Assembly (NCBI RefSeq): GCF_900537115.1
Contig: NZ_UNRG01000006.1
Coordinates: 230,746 to 294,745 of the forward strand
DNA: 64,000 nt
Reading direction: 5' to 3'
From: Arthrobacter sp. Alg241-R88
Lineage (GTDB): Bacteria; Actinomycetota; Actinomycetes; Actinomycetales; Micrococcaceae
Part shown: positions 15,430 to 24,504 of the stretch, piece by piece
How positions within the stretch are numbered: the stretch's first letter is position 1
How the letters are laid out: every line of letters starts with the position of its first letter
Made by a program: the position numbers and the translations under genes
The notes under the pieces: generated by a model
What the model saw: the letters and a program-made list of their open reading frames with translations, nothing else
The model's database searches: none
Told to the model about the DNA's origin: nothing

Positions 15430-15789
15430 TCAGCCTGCGTTCCGGGGCGCGAACATAATAACCGCCACCCCCAACAGGCAGATGAGGGATCCAGCCACGT
15501 CCCAGCGGTCCGGGCGGAAGCCGTCAAAGATCATGCCCCAGGCCAGCGATCCCGCGACGAACACCCCGCCGTAGGCTGCCAGGATCCGGCCGAAGTGGGC
15601 GTCCGGCTGTAGCGTTGCCACAAAACCGTAGAGGCCCAGGGCTATCACGCCCAGGCCGGCCCACCACCAGTCCTTGCCTTCGCGGACCGACTGCCATACC
15701 AGCCAGGCACCGCCGATTTCAGCGGCAGCTGCAATTGTGAACAGCACAACTGTTTTGGCAATGGTCGCAGCTTCTTCAGAAATACCCAC
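15430..15789 (-). CDS. YnfA family (UPF0060) membrane protein
   Basis: A 119-residue protein with four membrane helices and the family segments [55 protein letters not shown] and GWG-like [21 protein letters not shown]. YnfA is distantly related to small multidrug resistance transporters, and a role in efflux is suggested only for some members. Divergent from the flavin oxidoreductase gene 54 bases away. Confidence 0.9.
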   Translation of the reverse strand: MGISEEAATIAKTVVLFTIAAAAEIGGAWLVWQSVREGKDWWWAGLGVIALGLYGFVATLQPDAHFGRILAAYGGVFVAGSLAWGMIFDGFRPDRWDVAGSLICLLGVAVIMFAPRNAG

Positions 15790-15843
15790 CCGGCCATCAT
15801 GCCAGCCGGGAATGCCTGCCGCCCCGCTGCAGTTGGGGCAGGT

Positions 15844-16878
15844 ATGGAGCGCATCGGATTCCTATCTTTCGGCCATTGGGGCCCCGGCCACGGTTCCCGC
15901 ACCCGGACTGCCGGGGACGCCCTCCTCCAGGCCATTGACCTTGCAGTCGCCGCCGAGGAACTGGGGGTCAACGGGGCATTCTTCCGCGTCCACCATTTCG
16001 CCCGGCAGCAGGCCTCGCCGTTTCCACTGTTGTCTGCCATTGGTGCACGGACGAGCCGGATCGACATCGGCACCGGCGTGATCGACATGCGGTACGAGAA
16101 CCCCTTGTATATGGCAGAGGAAGCCGCCGCGGCCGATCTCATCAGCGGCGGCCGGCTCCAGCTGGGGATCAGCCGCGGTTCGCCGGAGCCGGCGCGGGAA
16201 GGGGCGGCTGCGTTCGGTTACCGCCCGCAGCCGGGCGAGACTGACGCGGACATGGCGCGCCGCCACACAGCCCTGTTCCGGAAGGCCATCAGCGGTGCTG
16301 GAGTGGTGGAAGCGGATCCCCGCTATGCCGGCGGTGCCATCGGACTCCTGCCCGTCCAGCCGCAGTCACCAGGCCTGGCCGAGCGCATCTGGTGGGGAGC
16401 CGGCAGCAGGAAGACAGCCGTCTGGGCCGCGGAACTGGGCATGAACCTGATGAGTTCCACCCTGCTGACAGAGGACACCGGCGTGCCCTTCCACGAACTT
16501 CAGGCGGAGCAGATCCAGTTGTTCAAGGACGCCTGGGCCGCAGCCGGGCACCAGCACCCACCCCGTATTTCGGTCAGCCGCAGCGTGCTTCCCATCGTGG
16601 ATGAAGAGGACAGCCGCTACTTTGCGGGCAGTGCCCTGCGCGACAGTCGGGACCAGGTGGGCGTTATTGACGGACTGACCGCCCGGTTCGGGAAAAGCTA
16701 TGTGGGCGCCCCGGACTTCCTGGCCGAAGAACTCGCTGCGGACGCAGCCGTACAGGCCGCAGACACACTGCTGCTCACGGTTCCCAACCAGCTCGGCGTC
16801 GAGTTCAATGCCAAGCTCCTTGGGAACGTCACCCGGTATCTAGCGCCGGCATTAGGGTGGCGGCCGGCGTCCTCTTGA
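15844..16878 (+). CDS. LLM-class flavin-dependent oxidoreductase
   Basis: A 344-residue bacterial-luciferase-like protein (TIM barrel, FMN or F420). Typical features are [10 protein letters not shown] at the N-terminus, [20 protein letters not shown] near residue 42, [41 protein letters not shown] near residues 75-120. The substrate is unknown. I start at MERIGFL (15844), preceded by GGGGCAGGT, since family proteins begin there. It is probably monocistronic. Confidence 0.87.
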   Translation: MERIGFLSFGHWGPGHGSRTRTAGDALLQAIDLAVAAEELGVNGAFFRVHHFARQQASPFPLLSAIGARTSRIDIGTGVIDMRYENPLYMAEEAAAADLISGGRLQLGISRGSPEPAREGAAAFGYRPQPGETDADMARRHTALFRKAISGAGVVEADPRYAGGAIGLLPVQPQSPGLAERIWWGAGSRKTAVWAAELGMNLMSSTLLTEDTGVPFHELQAEQIQLFKDAWAAAGHQHPPRISVSRSVLPIVDEEDSRYFAGSALRDSRDQVGVIDGLTARFGKSYVGAPDFLAEELAADAAVQAADTLLLTVPNQLGVEFNAKLLGNVTRYLAPALGWRPASS

Positions 16879-16942
16879 CCAGCCGTGATGCCTCCGGTCA
16901 TAAAAGAATTTTGTCGGCGGAAGCAGGGCCCTGACGATACAC

Positions 16943-16954
16943 TAAGCATGCTTA
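16943..16954. promoter_or_regulatory. palindrome upstream of the desaturase operon
   Basis: TAAGCATGCTTA is a perfect 12-bp palindrome followed by CT. A nearly identical palindrome, TAAGTATACTTA also followed by CT, stands before the gene at 37487. It could be an operator of a shared regulator. Confidence 0.45.
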
Positions 16955-17073
16955 CTGAAAAACGGGGAACCTTCTGCAGGCCGCAGCCGTTACTCTTATA
17001 GTGCGGCTTTGGGGGCTTAGCGCCGTTACTACAGCGTGACTGCGGAACGGTCATATGACGGAGAGAGAGAAAT

Positions 17074-17106
17074 ATGGCCCGCGCCCTTTTAGGCTTTAAC
17101 GCATGA
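17074..17106 (+). CDS. ten-codon upstream ORF (leader peptide MARALLGFNA)
   Basis: ATG at 17074 is preceded by a strong purine-rich ribosome site (GGAGAGAGAGAAAT). The frame encodes MARALLGFNA and ends in TGA at 17104-17106, overlapping the ATG of the ferredoxin reductase gene (17103) in an ATGA arrangement. The main gene has no good ribosome site of its own, so its translation is probably coupled to this leader. It could also be a regulatory leader peptide. Confidence 0.5.
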   Translation: MARALLGFNA

Positions 17107-18200
17107 TCCGGCTACGTCAGCTGGCCCAGGCGGCCTCAGTCCTCACAACGCCCTTGGCCCCGGAGGACATCCTCGCGTTGTTCAATCCGGTCTACTCGGC
17201 GCGGCAGCTTCGTGGTGTGGTCACCCGCGTAGTGCAGGAGACGGCACAGTCCGCAACAATCTTTTTCCGGCCCGGCCGCGGTTGGCACTCCCACCTGGCG
17301 GGCCAATGGGCGCGCATCGGCGTCGAACTCGATGGCGTCCGCCACTGGCGGTCCTACTCCCTAAGCGCCCCAGCCGGCAAGGATCCCGCCATCACTGTCA
17401 CCGACGTCGGTGCAGTCTCCGGAACCCTCGTGCGCACCACCAAACCCGGTGACGTCCTGTTCCTGGCACCTCCGCAGGGTGACTTCGTGCTCCCGGAGCA
17501 CCCCCGGCCCCTGCTGATGGTGACCGCGGGCAGCGGCATCACTCCGGTGATGTCCATGATCCGCACCCTTGTTCCACGGCGTCCGGATGCCGACGTCGTC
17601 CTGGTCCACTCAGCGCGCACCCCAGGTGACAGCCTCTTCCGCGAGGAACTTGCCGAGCTCGCCGACCAGTTCCCCAATTTCCGCCTCGCACACTGGTTCA
17701 CCGGCGAGCAAGGCCGAATGGACCTCACCAACACCAAGCAGCTGGACGAGATCTGCCCGGACTGGAAGGACCGCGCCGCCTACGCCTGCGGGCCGGACAG
17801 CTTCCTGGACGACGCCGAGGCCCTGTGGAAGCGCGCAGCGCTGACCACCGCCGCCCCCGGCTCGGACGTCGCGGTGGCCGGCAGTGCCGGCAACCTCATG
17901 ATCGAGCGCTTCAACACCACCTTCGAAGGCGGCGTCGGGCACGACGGCGGCCTGGTCACCTTTGAAGCTTCGGACCGTGAGGTGGAAGCCGACGGCGACA
18001 CCCCCATCCTGGACGTCGGCGAGGACGCCGGGGTGCTGATGCCCAGCGGTTGCCGCATGGGCATCTGCCACAGCTGCCTCACCCCGCTCCTGTCAGGGCA
18101 GGTCCGGGACCTCCGAACCGGGGAAGTCCATGGCGAACCCGGCCAACTGATCCAAACGTGTGTCTCGGCAGCCGCCGGACCCGTCAACCTCGAAATCTGA
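17103..18200 (+). CDS. ferredoxin reductase with C-terminal 2Fe-2S domain (desaturase partner)
   Basis: A 365-residue electron-transfer flavoprotein. FAD domain with RSYSLSAP (about residue 83), NAD(P)H domain with TAGSGITPVMSMIRTL (about 140) and a plant-type 2Fe-2S domain with C317, C322, C325 and C353. It would pass electrons from NAD(P)H to the membrane desaturase encoded 13 bases downstream, like the Rv3230c-DesA3 pair of mycobacteria. Translation appears coupled to the upstream ten-codon ORF. Confidence 0.9.
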   Translation: MIRLRQLAQAASVLTTPLAPEDILALFNPVYSARQLRGVVTRVVQETAQSATIFFRPGRGWHSHLAGQWARIGVELDGVRHWRSYSLSAPAGKDPAITVTDVGAVSGTLVRTTKPGDVLFLAPPQGDFVLPEHPRPLLMVTAGSGITPVMSMIRTLVPRRPDADVVLVHSARTPGDSLFREELAELADQFPNFRLAHWFTGEQGRMDLTNTKQLDEICPDWKDRAAYACGPDSFLDDAEALWKRAALTTAAPGSDVAVAGSAGNLMIERFNTTFEGGVGHDGGLVTFEASDREVEADGDTPILDVGEDAGVLMPSGCRMGICHSCLTPLLSGQVRDLRTGEVHGEPGQLIQTCVSAAAGPVNLEI

Positions 18201-18213
18201 GGAGCACAACGGT

Positions 18214-19398
18214 ATGACTGTAATTTCACCCAGCAAGGCCACACCCACCAGCGGCAGCTCCACCGGAGGGTCAAGGACGCGCCCCGGAAAGCTGGCAGAA
18301 TCCGGCAGCCCCACGGTCCGGCCGCCAGCCGCAGCCCACCTGACCGATGAACAGGTGGCCGAGCTCGGACGCGAACTCGACGCGATCCGCGACGAAGTGC
18401 TGGCCAAGCGCGGGGCGGAAGACGCCGCCTACATCCGCCGGATGATCAAGATCCAGCGCGGCCTGGAGATTTCCGGCCGCGCCGCCCTGCTGGTCAGCAA
18501 GAACAAGGCCGCCTGGGTTACGGGCACCACCTTGTTGAGCCTGGCCAAGATCCTCGAAAACATGGAGCTGGGCCACAACATCCTGCACGGCCAGTGGGAC
18601 TGGATGCGGGACCCGGACATCCACTCCACCACCTGGGAGTGGGACTTCGTCACGCCGTCGCGCTCCTGGCAGCACACCCACAACGACCTGCACCACCGCT
18701 GGACCAACGTGGTGGGCAAGGACAACGACGTCGGATACAACCTCCTGCGTATGGACGAGAACCAGCCGTGGAAGCCCATCAACCTGGCGAACCCGCTGTT
18801 CAACGCCATCCTGGCTCCCGTCTTCGAATGGGGCATCGCCATCTACGACCTCGAGCTGACCGAGTACAAGGAAGGCACGAAGTCCAAGGAAGCGCTGCTC
18901 AAGGACCTCAAAGCACTGGGCAAGAAGGTCGTTACGCAGTTCACGAAGGACTACGCCGCCACGCCCGCCGTCGCGATGCTCACCGGCTCCGGCAAGCAGG
19001 CCCTTTATGGCACGCTGGCTGCCAACGCGGTGCGCAACGTGTGGGCGCACGCCGTTATCTTCTGCGGCCACTTCCCCGAAGGCACTGACACCTTCACCGA
19101 GGAAATGGTGGAGGGCGAAACCCGCGGTGACTGGTACGTCCGCCAGATGATCGGGTCCGCCAACATCTCCGGTTCCAAGTTCATGCACCTGATGACCGGT
19201 AACCTGTCGCACCAGATCGAGCACCACCTCTTCCCGGACCTGCCGTCCAACCGGTACGCCGAAGTGGCACCGAGGGTCCGTGAGATCTGCCAGCGTTACG
19301 GCCTGAAATACACCACCGGTCCGCTGCTCAAGCAGGTCGGCTCCTCCTGGGCCAAGGTCTTCAAGCTGGCCCTTCCGGGCAAGGCTGCCAGCGCCTGA
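18214..19398 (+). CDS. membrane fatty-acid (acyl-CoA) desaturase
   Basis: A 394-residue integral membrane di-iron desaturase. Histidine boxes are complete: H121-x3-H125 (GHNILHG), H156-x3-H160-H161 (HTHNDLHH) and H333-x3-H337-H338 (NLSHQIEHHLFP). It introduces a double bond into acyl chains using electrons from the reductase encoded just upstream. The first 45 residues are low-complexity (Ser, Thr, Pro). ATG 18214 is preceded by GAGGAG. A strong terminator follows at 19428-19475. Confidence 0.93.
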   Translation: MTVISPSKATPTSGSSTGGSRTRPGKLAESGSPTVRPPAAAHLTDEQVAELGRELDAIRDEVLAKRGAEDAAYIRRMIKIQRGLEISGRAALLVSKNKAAWVTGTTLLSLAKILENMELGHNILHGQWDWMRDPDIHSTTWEWDFVTPSRSWQHTHNDLHHRWTNVVGKDNDVGYNLLRMDENQPWKPINLANPLFNAILAPVFEWGIAIYDLELTEYKEGTKSKEALLKDLKALGKKVVTQFTKDYAATPAVAMLTGSGKQALYGTLAANAVRNVWAHAVIFCGHFPEGTDTFTEEMVEGETRGDWYVRQMIGSANISGSKFMHLMTGNLSHQIEHHLFPDLPSNRYAEVAPRVREICQRYGLKYTTGPLLKQVGSSWAKVFKLALPGKAASA

Positions 19399-19427
19399 TC
19401 AAAAGCACTGCCTGTTCAATACACAGA

Positions 19428-19475
19428 AGGCACCTCCGGTACCGGGATATGTTTCGGGACCGGGGGTGCCTTTTT
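19428..19475 (+). terminator. rho-independent terminator of the desaturase operon
   Basis: AGGCACCTCCGGT pairs with ACCGGGGGTGCCT and is followed by a T-run, at 30 bases beyond the desaturase stop. Confidence 0.85.
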
Positions 19476-19490
19476 GTCTCCGCCCCCGGA

Positions 19491-19618
19491 CGCTCTCTCA
19501 CTTAACGCCGGTTTTCCTGCGACGCTCTCCCACTTAACGCGGGTTTTCCGGCCACGCTCTCCCACTTACCGCGGGTTTTCCCTAATCGCTCTCTCACTTT
19601 TGCCGGCCGACGCGCATA
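19491..19618. repeat. tandem repeat, four units with an exact 32-bp period
   Basis: Units begin at 19491, 19523, 19555 and 19587 with CGCTCTCYCACTTA, followed by a CGCGGGTTTTCC-type second half. Units 1-3 are well conserved and unit 4 is degenerate after CACTT. There is no spacer, so it is not a CRISPR array. It lies between a terminator and a small membrane-protein gene. Confidence 0.85.
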
Positions 19619-19654
19619 ATTGAACCCACAGCCGCCACGGCCTATGGAGGAATC

Positions 19655-19852
19655 ATGCGGATTCTCGGAGCTCTTGTTGTCATCTGGCTGATCATTGGTG
19701 GTGTGGCAGCCTGGCAGCGCGGCTACTTCGGCTCCGCGCCGGGGAACTGTGCGCAAGCCGGGACCATAGCTATCACCATCGTCGCCGGCCCGCTGAACTA
19801 TATGGGTGCCAATCCCCAGATATCCTGCGAGCTTCCGCAGCCCTCCCAGTAG
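19655..19852 (+). CDS. small single-pass membrane protein (65 aa)
   Basis: A 65-residue protein with one N-terminal membrane helix or signal anchor (ILGALVVIWLIIGGVAAWQRG) and an extracytoplasmic tail with two cysteines (GNCAQAG and ISCELPQ) that could form a disulfide. The ribosome site GGAGG sits six bases before the ATG. Function unknown. I recall similar small proteins in other Actinobacteria but cannot name the family. Confidence 0.65.
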   Translation: MRILGALVVIWLIIGGVAAWQRGYFGSAPGNCAQAGTIAITIVAGPLNYMGANPQISCELPQPSQ

Positions 19853-19882
19853 CGTGGAGCACGGCGGACCACCCTAGAGTAG

Positions 19883-20782
<900 letters not shown>

Positions 20783-20799
20783 TTTCGCCTTATGCCGGA

Positions 20800-20837
20800 A
20801 CCTTCGGCGACGGAGGGAATCCCCCGTCGCCGAAGGT
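20800..20837 (+). terminator. hairpin terminator after the alpha/beta hydrolase
   Basis: ACCTTCGGCGACGG pairs with CCGTCGCCGAAGGT with extra GGG/CCC pairing inside, 18 bases beyond the stop codon. There is no T-run. Confidence 0.65.
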
Positions 20838-20954
20838 GATGGTGCGTTGGGGTTTTGCGTGCGGGAGGTGATGGAGCGTTGGTGGTAACCGGCGGGGCCC
20901 GCCGCCTGAGGCACTTGGCGTTCCCGGCCGGCGTCGCTCGATAGGATCGAACGC

Positions 20955-21728
20955 GTGACTGGCTCCCGTGACACTGTGCTGCGCCTCAGGCGTCTCCTGG
21001 TCTTCACCGTGTTCGCGGTTTGCGTCGTCACAGCGTTGTCATTCTGGGCGCTGCAGCAGTCCGGCGCGGATGCCCGTGTGGCCCTCGATCCGCCGCCGAG
21101 GTCGGAGGCGAAACTTGAAACGCTTTCCACCGGCATCACGCCGGCCGTGAACATCACCCGGAATGCGGACGCCGAGTGGCTCGCACAGGCTGCCGCGCAG
21201 ACCGGGATTCCCTCGCAGGCGCTCCGGGCGTACGTGGCTGCGGCCGGCGCGGCCAACGAGTCCTCTCCGGGCTGCGGGATCGGCTGGAATACGGTGGCGG
21301 CAGTCGGCTTCGTCGAATCCCACCACGGGTCCTACGGCGGCGGAAGCCTGGACTCTTCAGGGCAGGCCAGCGGACCCATTGTTGGCCCAAGCCTGGACGG
21401 AAACGGGTTCGCCGCCATCGCTGACACGGATGGTGGAGCCCTCGACGGCGACGCACGCTGGGACCGTGCCGTGGGGCCCATGCAGTTCATTCCGTCCACG
21501 TGGGAGATTGCGGGGAGGGACGGCAACGGTGATGGGGCAGCGGATCCCTTCAACATCGACGACGCTGCGCTCAGTACAGCCAGCTACCTGTGTGCCCGCG
21601 GCGGTGATCTCACCACCGCGCACGGATGGACCGGTGCCATCTACTCCTACAACCAGTCGGATGCCTACCTGGTCCAGGTACGTGACCAGGCCACAGCATA
21701 TGCCCGGACGACGGGCGCCATCGGATAA
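20955..21728 (+). CDS. secreted lytic-transglycosylase-like protein (SLT_2/MltB type)
   Basis: A 257-residue exported protein. It has an N-terminal basic stretch and one membrane segment (RRLLVFTVFAVCVVTALSFWAL, residues 12-33). The lysozyme-like domain includes VGFVESHHG (candidate catalytic Glu), AVGPMQFIPSTW, the DGNGDGAADPFNIDDAALSTASYLC segment and GAIYSYNQSDAYL. These fit cleavage of peptidoglycan glycan strands. The start is GTG at 20955. One disulfide between the domain cysteines is plausible. Monocistronic. Confidence 0.88.
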   Translation: MTGSRDTVLRLRRLLVFTVFAVCVVTALSFWALQQSGADARVALDPPPRSEAKLETLSTGITPAVNITRNADAEWLAQAAAQTGIPSQALRAYVAAAGAANESSPGCGIGWNTVAAVGFVESHHGSYGGGSLDSSGQASGPIVGPSLDGNGFAAIADTDGGALDGDARWDRAVGPMQFIPSTWEIAGRDGNGDGAADPFNIDDAALSTASYLCARGGDLTTAHGWTGAIYSYNQSDAYLVQVRDQATAYARTTGAIG

Positions 21729-21853
21729 GTACCGCGGCGCTACTCGCCCCGTCCTACGCCGCTGGCCGGCTTCCGCGGGGCCCTCCCCGCAGGGTTCCCC
21801 GCATAGAGGGATACCGCTGCCCGACGCTGACGAAGCGGCCCGACGCCGGGCTG

Positions 21854-22642
21854 CTACCCGTCGTAGTGGGTGCGGGCAGGACCCTGGCCCAGGGCGTTGA
21901 CCACTGCCGTGGCAACGTCATGCAGTTTCGAATTGCGGGTGCTGGACGCCGTCTTCAGGATCTCGAAAGCGTCGTGCTGGCTGCAACGGTTCTGGGCCAT
22001 GATGATGCCCACCGCCATGTCGATGACTGTCCGTGATTCCAGGGTTGCCCGCAGGTTTGCCGCTGTTTCGCTGTAGTGGGCAAAGCGGACGGCAAGCCGG
22101 AGCGCGAGGGAGGTCTGGCTGACGAAGTCCTCGGCGAATTCGAGCACCCGTGCTTCGAAACGGTTGGGGCGGCCCGAGTACAGCAGCAAAGCCGCTTTGG
22201 TGCCGCCTTCCAGCTGGAAAGGCAGCGCAAGGACGGAGCGGACGCCTTCACCCAGCAAGGCCGCGGAGTATTCAGGCCACTGGCCGTCGTCGCGGATATC
22301 CGGGACGTGGACAGTTTCCTGGGTGGTGGAGGCAATCATGCTGGGCGTTTGGTTGAATTCGTACTCAAGCCGTGCAACGGCCTCGGCGGCCGGACTGCTG
22401 CTGGCCACCATGGCGGCTTTCCGCTCCCGCAGCAGGGTGATGGCGCACAGGATCTCGTCGCCGGGCTCGGACAGATTGCGGGCGGACACCTGCGCCAGTT
22501 CGGTAAGGAAGTCCTCGACATCGGAGCTGTTGAGGACAAGTTCATGCAGGTGGTCAGTAATGGATGTATCAGTTTTTGCAGTTGACTCGCTGGCCACGGT
22601 TTCTTGGTGCCATTCGCTCAGGTCAAAACGAGCCGGCAACAT
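21854..22642 (-). CDS. GAF and ANTAR domain-containing RNA-binding regulator (second copy)
   Basis: A 262-residue paralogue of the protein at 878-1609. GAF-like domain about residues 35-190, ANTAR domain about 200-255 with ESRTVIDMAVGIIMAQNRCS and a closing DVATAVVNALG helix. The predicted role is sensing a signal and binding hairpin pairs in nascent RNA to prevent termination. The N-terminal 25 residues are less certain. A GTG 45 bases downstream is an alternative start. Divergent from the adenylate kinase gene by about 250 bases. Confidence 0.87.
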   Translation of the reverse strand: MLPARFDLSEWHQETVASESTAKTDTSITDHLHELVLNSSDVEDFLTELAQVSARNLSEPGDEILCAITLLRERKAAMVASSSPAAEAVARLEYEFNQTPSMIASTTQETVHVPDIRDDGQWPEYSAALLGEGVRSVLALPFQLEGGTKAALLLYSGRPNRFEARVLEFAEDFVSQTSLALRLAVRFAHYSETAANLRATLESRTVIDMAVGIIMAQNRCSQHDAFEILKTASSTRNSKLHDVATAVVNALGQGPARTHYDG

Positions 22643-22891
22643 GCTCCGTCCACCCGAAGGGCGGAAGGCGGCGATGCTCGCTGGATCGACGAACTTTCCA
22701 ACGGCCTGCTGCTAAACCGATACCGAAAAGTATATACATCCTCCGGACACGGGAAACGTCATATTGGCTTCCCCTGTTACCCCGTGGCTGCTGGTGCCGG
22801 AACGGGTATTGCGGGCAGAATAGGGGACGCGCCGGAGCCGCCGGCGGCGGACCCGGAAACCAGCGGTGCTGCGCCGTGGAGGGACAGGAAC

Positions 22892-23485
22892 ATGACCAGA
22901 CTGCTCATCATCGGTCCGCCCGGCTCCGGCAAGGGAACGCAGGCGGAACACCTGGCACGGCATTTCGGCATTCCAGCCGTATCCACGGGCGAGATCTTCC
23001 GCAGCAACGTCAGCCGGGAAACTGAACTCGGCAATGAAGCTGCACAGTACCTCGACGACGGTGACTTCGTTCCGGACCACCTCACCAATGCCCTGGTCAA
23101 GGACCGGCTCCTCGAGGCCGACGTCAGGGCAGGCTTTCTTTTGGACGGCTACCCGAGGACCGCGCCCCAGGTTATGGAGCTCGACAACATGCTGGCTTCC
23201 CAGGGGCACGCCCTGGATGCGGTGATCGAGCTCCAGGCCCCCGACGCCGAGCTGGAACAGCGGATGCTGCAACGTGCCAGGGACGAGGGCCGCAGGGACG
23301 ATACCGTGGACGTGTTCCGGCGCCGCCTTGACCTCTACCACCGCGAGACCCACGAAGTGGTGTCCGTCTACGCAGGCCGGGGCTTACTGGTGCCGGTGAA
23401 CGGCAGCGGCGAACCCGGCGACATCACCAAACTTGCGATCGCCGCCGTCGAACGCTTTATCAACCGAAAAGGAGAACACGCATGA
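22892..23485 (+). CDS. adk: adenylate kinase (short form)
   Basis: A 197-residue nucleoside monophosphate kinase. P-loop GPPGSGKGT at residues 8-16, NMP-binding VSTGEIFRSN, the DGYPRT motif near 85-90 and the closing RRRLDLYHRET. The LID is short and lacks zinc cysteines. It makes ADP from ATP and AMP. Bacteria usually keep adk next to secY/map, so this copy is probably an additional one, but the rest of the genome is not visible. It overlaps the next gene by four bases (ATGA). The 250-base region upstream probably carries its promoter. Confidence 0.88.
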   Translation: MTRLLIIGPPGSGKGTQAEHLARHFGIPAVSTGEIFRSNVSRETELGNEAAQYLDDGDFVPDHLTNALVKDRLLEADVRAGFLLDGYPRTAPQVMELDNMLASQGHALDAVIELQAPDAELEQRMLQRARDEGRRDDTVDVFRRRLDLYHRETHEVVSVYAGRGLLVPVNGSGEPGDITKLAIAAVERFINRKGEHA

Positions 23486-24354
23486 GGGTGGCAGTAACCG
23501 GGGGAAGCGGAAAGCTGGGACGGCACGTGGTCCGCAGGCTGGCCAACGACGGGCACCAGGTGCTCAACCTGGACCGCGCAGGGGAGCGGAACCCGGGGCT
23601 GGTGGTGGTGGACCTGCGCAACTACGGCCAGGTGGTGGATGTCATGCTGGGGCTGGACGACCGCCACGGCGGATTCGACGCAGTGGTCCACCTCGGCGCC
23701 GTTCCCGCGCCCGGCATCATCCCGGACGCCGCCACCTTCGAGAACAACATGCTCGCCACCTACAACGTGTTCCAGGCAGCCCGCCGGGCCGGAATCAAGA
23801 AGGTGGTGTATGCCTCCAGCGAGACGGTGCTGGGACTGCCGTTCGACGTCGACCCGCCCTACATTCCGGTGGACGAGGAGTATCCCGCCAGGCCGGAGAG
23901 CACCTACTCGCTGGTGAAGCACCTCGAGGAGCAGATGGCGGTGGAGCTGACGCGGTGGGACCCGGAATTGAGCATTTCCGGGCTCCGGTTCTCCAACGTC
24001 ATGGACCCCGAAGACTACGACAGGTTTCCGGCTTTCGACGCCGACGCTACGCTGCGGAAATGGAACCTGTGGAGCTATATCGATGGCCGTGACGGAGCGC
24101 AGGCGGTGGCCCGTGCGCTGGAAAACGCAGGGCCCGGCTTCGAGGCGTACATCATCGCCAACGCGGACACGGTGATGAGCCGGCCAAGCGCGGAACTGGC
24201 GGCGGAGGTGTTCCCCGACGTCAAGGTCACCAAGGACCTGGGCGAGCACGAGACCATGTTGTCCATTGACAAGGCCAGGCGGCTGCTCGGTTTCGAGCCA
24301 GAATACTCCTGGCGGAACCACCAGGTGGACGTCCCGGCAGGCGCCTCAATCTAA
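23482..24354 (+). CDS. NAD-dependent epimerase/dehydratase (extended SDR)
   Basis: A 290-residue extended short-chain dehydrogenase. Rossmann motif VTGGSGKLGRHVVRRL at residues 5-20, YASSETVLG near 110 and the catalytic Y-x3-K in STYSLVKHLEEQ. Relatives act on nucleotide sugars, but the substrate is unknown. Translation is coupled to adenylate kinase through an ATGA overlap, which suggests a nucleotide-linked substrate (inference). A hairpin follows at 24407-24437. Confidence 0.85.
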   Translation: MRVAVTGGSGKLGRHVVRRLANDGHQVLNLDRAGERNPGLVVVDLRNYGQVVDVMLGLDDRHGGFDAVVHLGAVPAPGIIPDAATFENNMLATYNVFQAARRAGIKKVVYASSETVLGLPFDVDPPYIPVDEEYPARPESTYSLVKHLEEQMAVELTRWDPELSISGLRFSNVMDPEDYDRFPAFDADATLRKWNLWSYIDGRDGAQAVARALENAGPGFEAYIIANADTVMSRPSAELAAEVFPDVKVTKDLGEHETMLSIDKARRLLGFEPEYSWRNHQVDVPAGASI

Positions 24355-24406
24355 CCCGCCACGTCCGGGCCGCAGGAATCTCATAGGGTTGGCACAAGAT
24401 CCTGCA

Positions 24407-24437
24407 AGGACCGGGTTTCGGTGCCGAACCGGGTCCT
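24407..24437 (+). terminator. hairpin terminator after the epimerase gene
   Basis: AGGACC pairs with GGTCCT, with inner TTCGG/CCGAA around a two-base loop. One bulged T. The sequence downstream is CCTTTTGG. Confidence 0.6.
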
Positions 24438-24504
24438 AACCTTTTGGTAGGGCGGATAAATTCCCTGCCCGCGCAGCCCGCAACGCCAAAACAAGGACCC
24501 CAAA

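Noticed and set aside
19491..19618. CRISPR array
   Set aside because: Units are contiguous with no unique spacers and no cas genes are present.
22604..22891. N-terminal extension of adenylate kinase
   Set aside because: The kinase fold starts at MTRLLIIGPPGSGKGT; the extension runs through an AT-rich promoter-like region.
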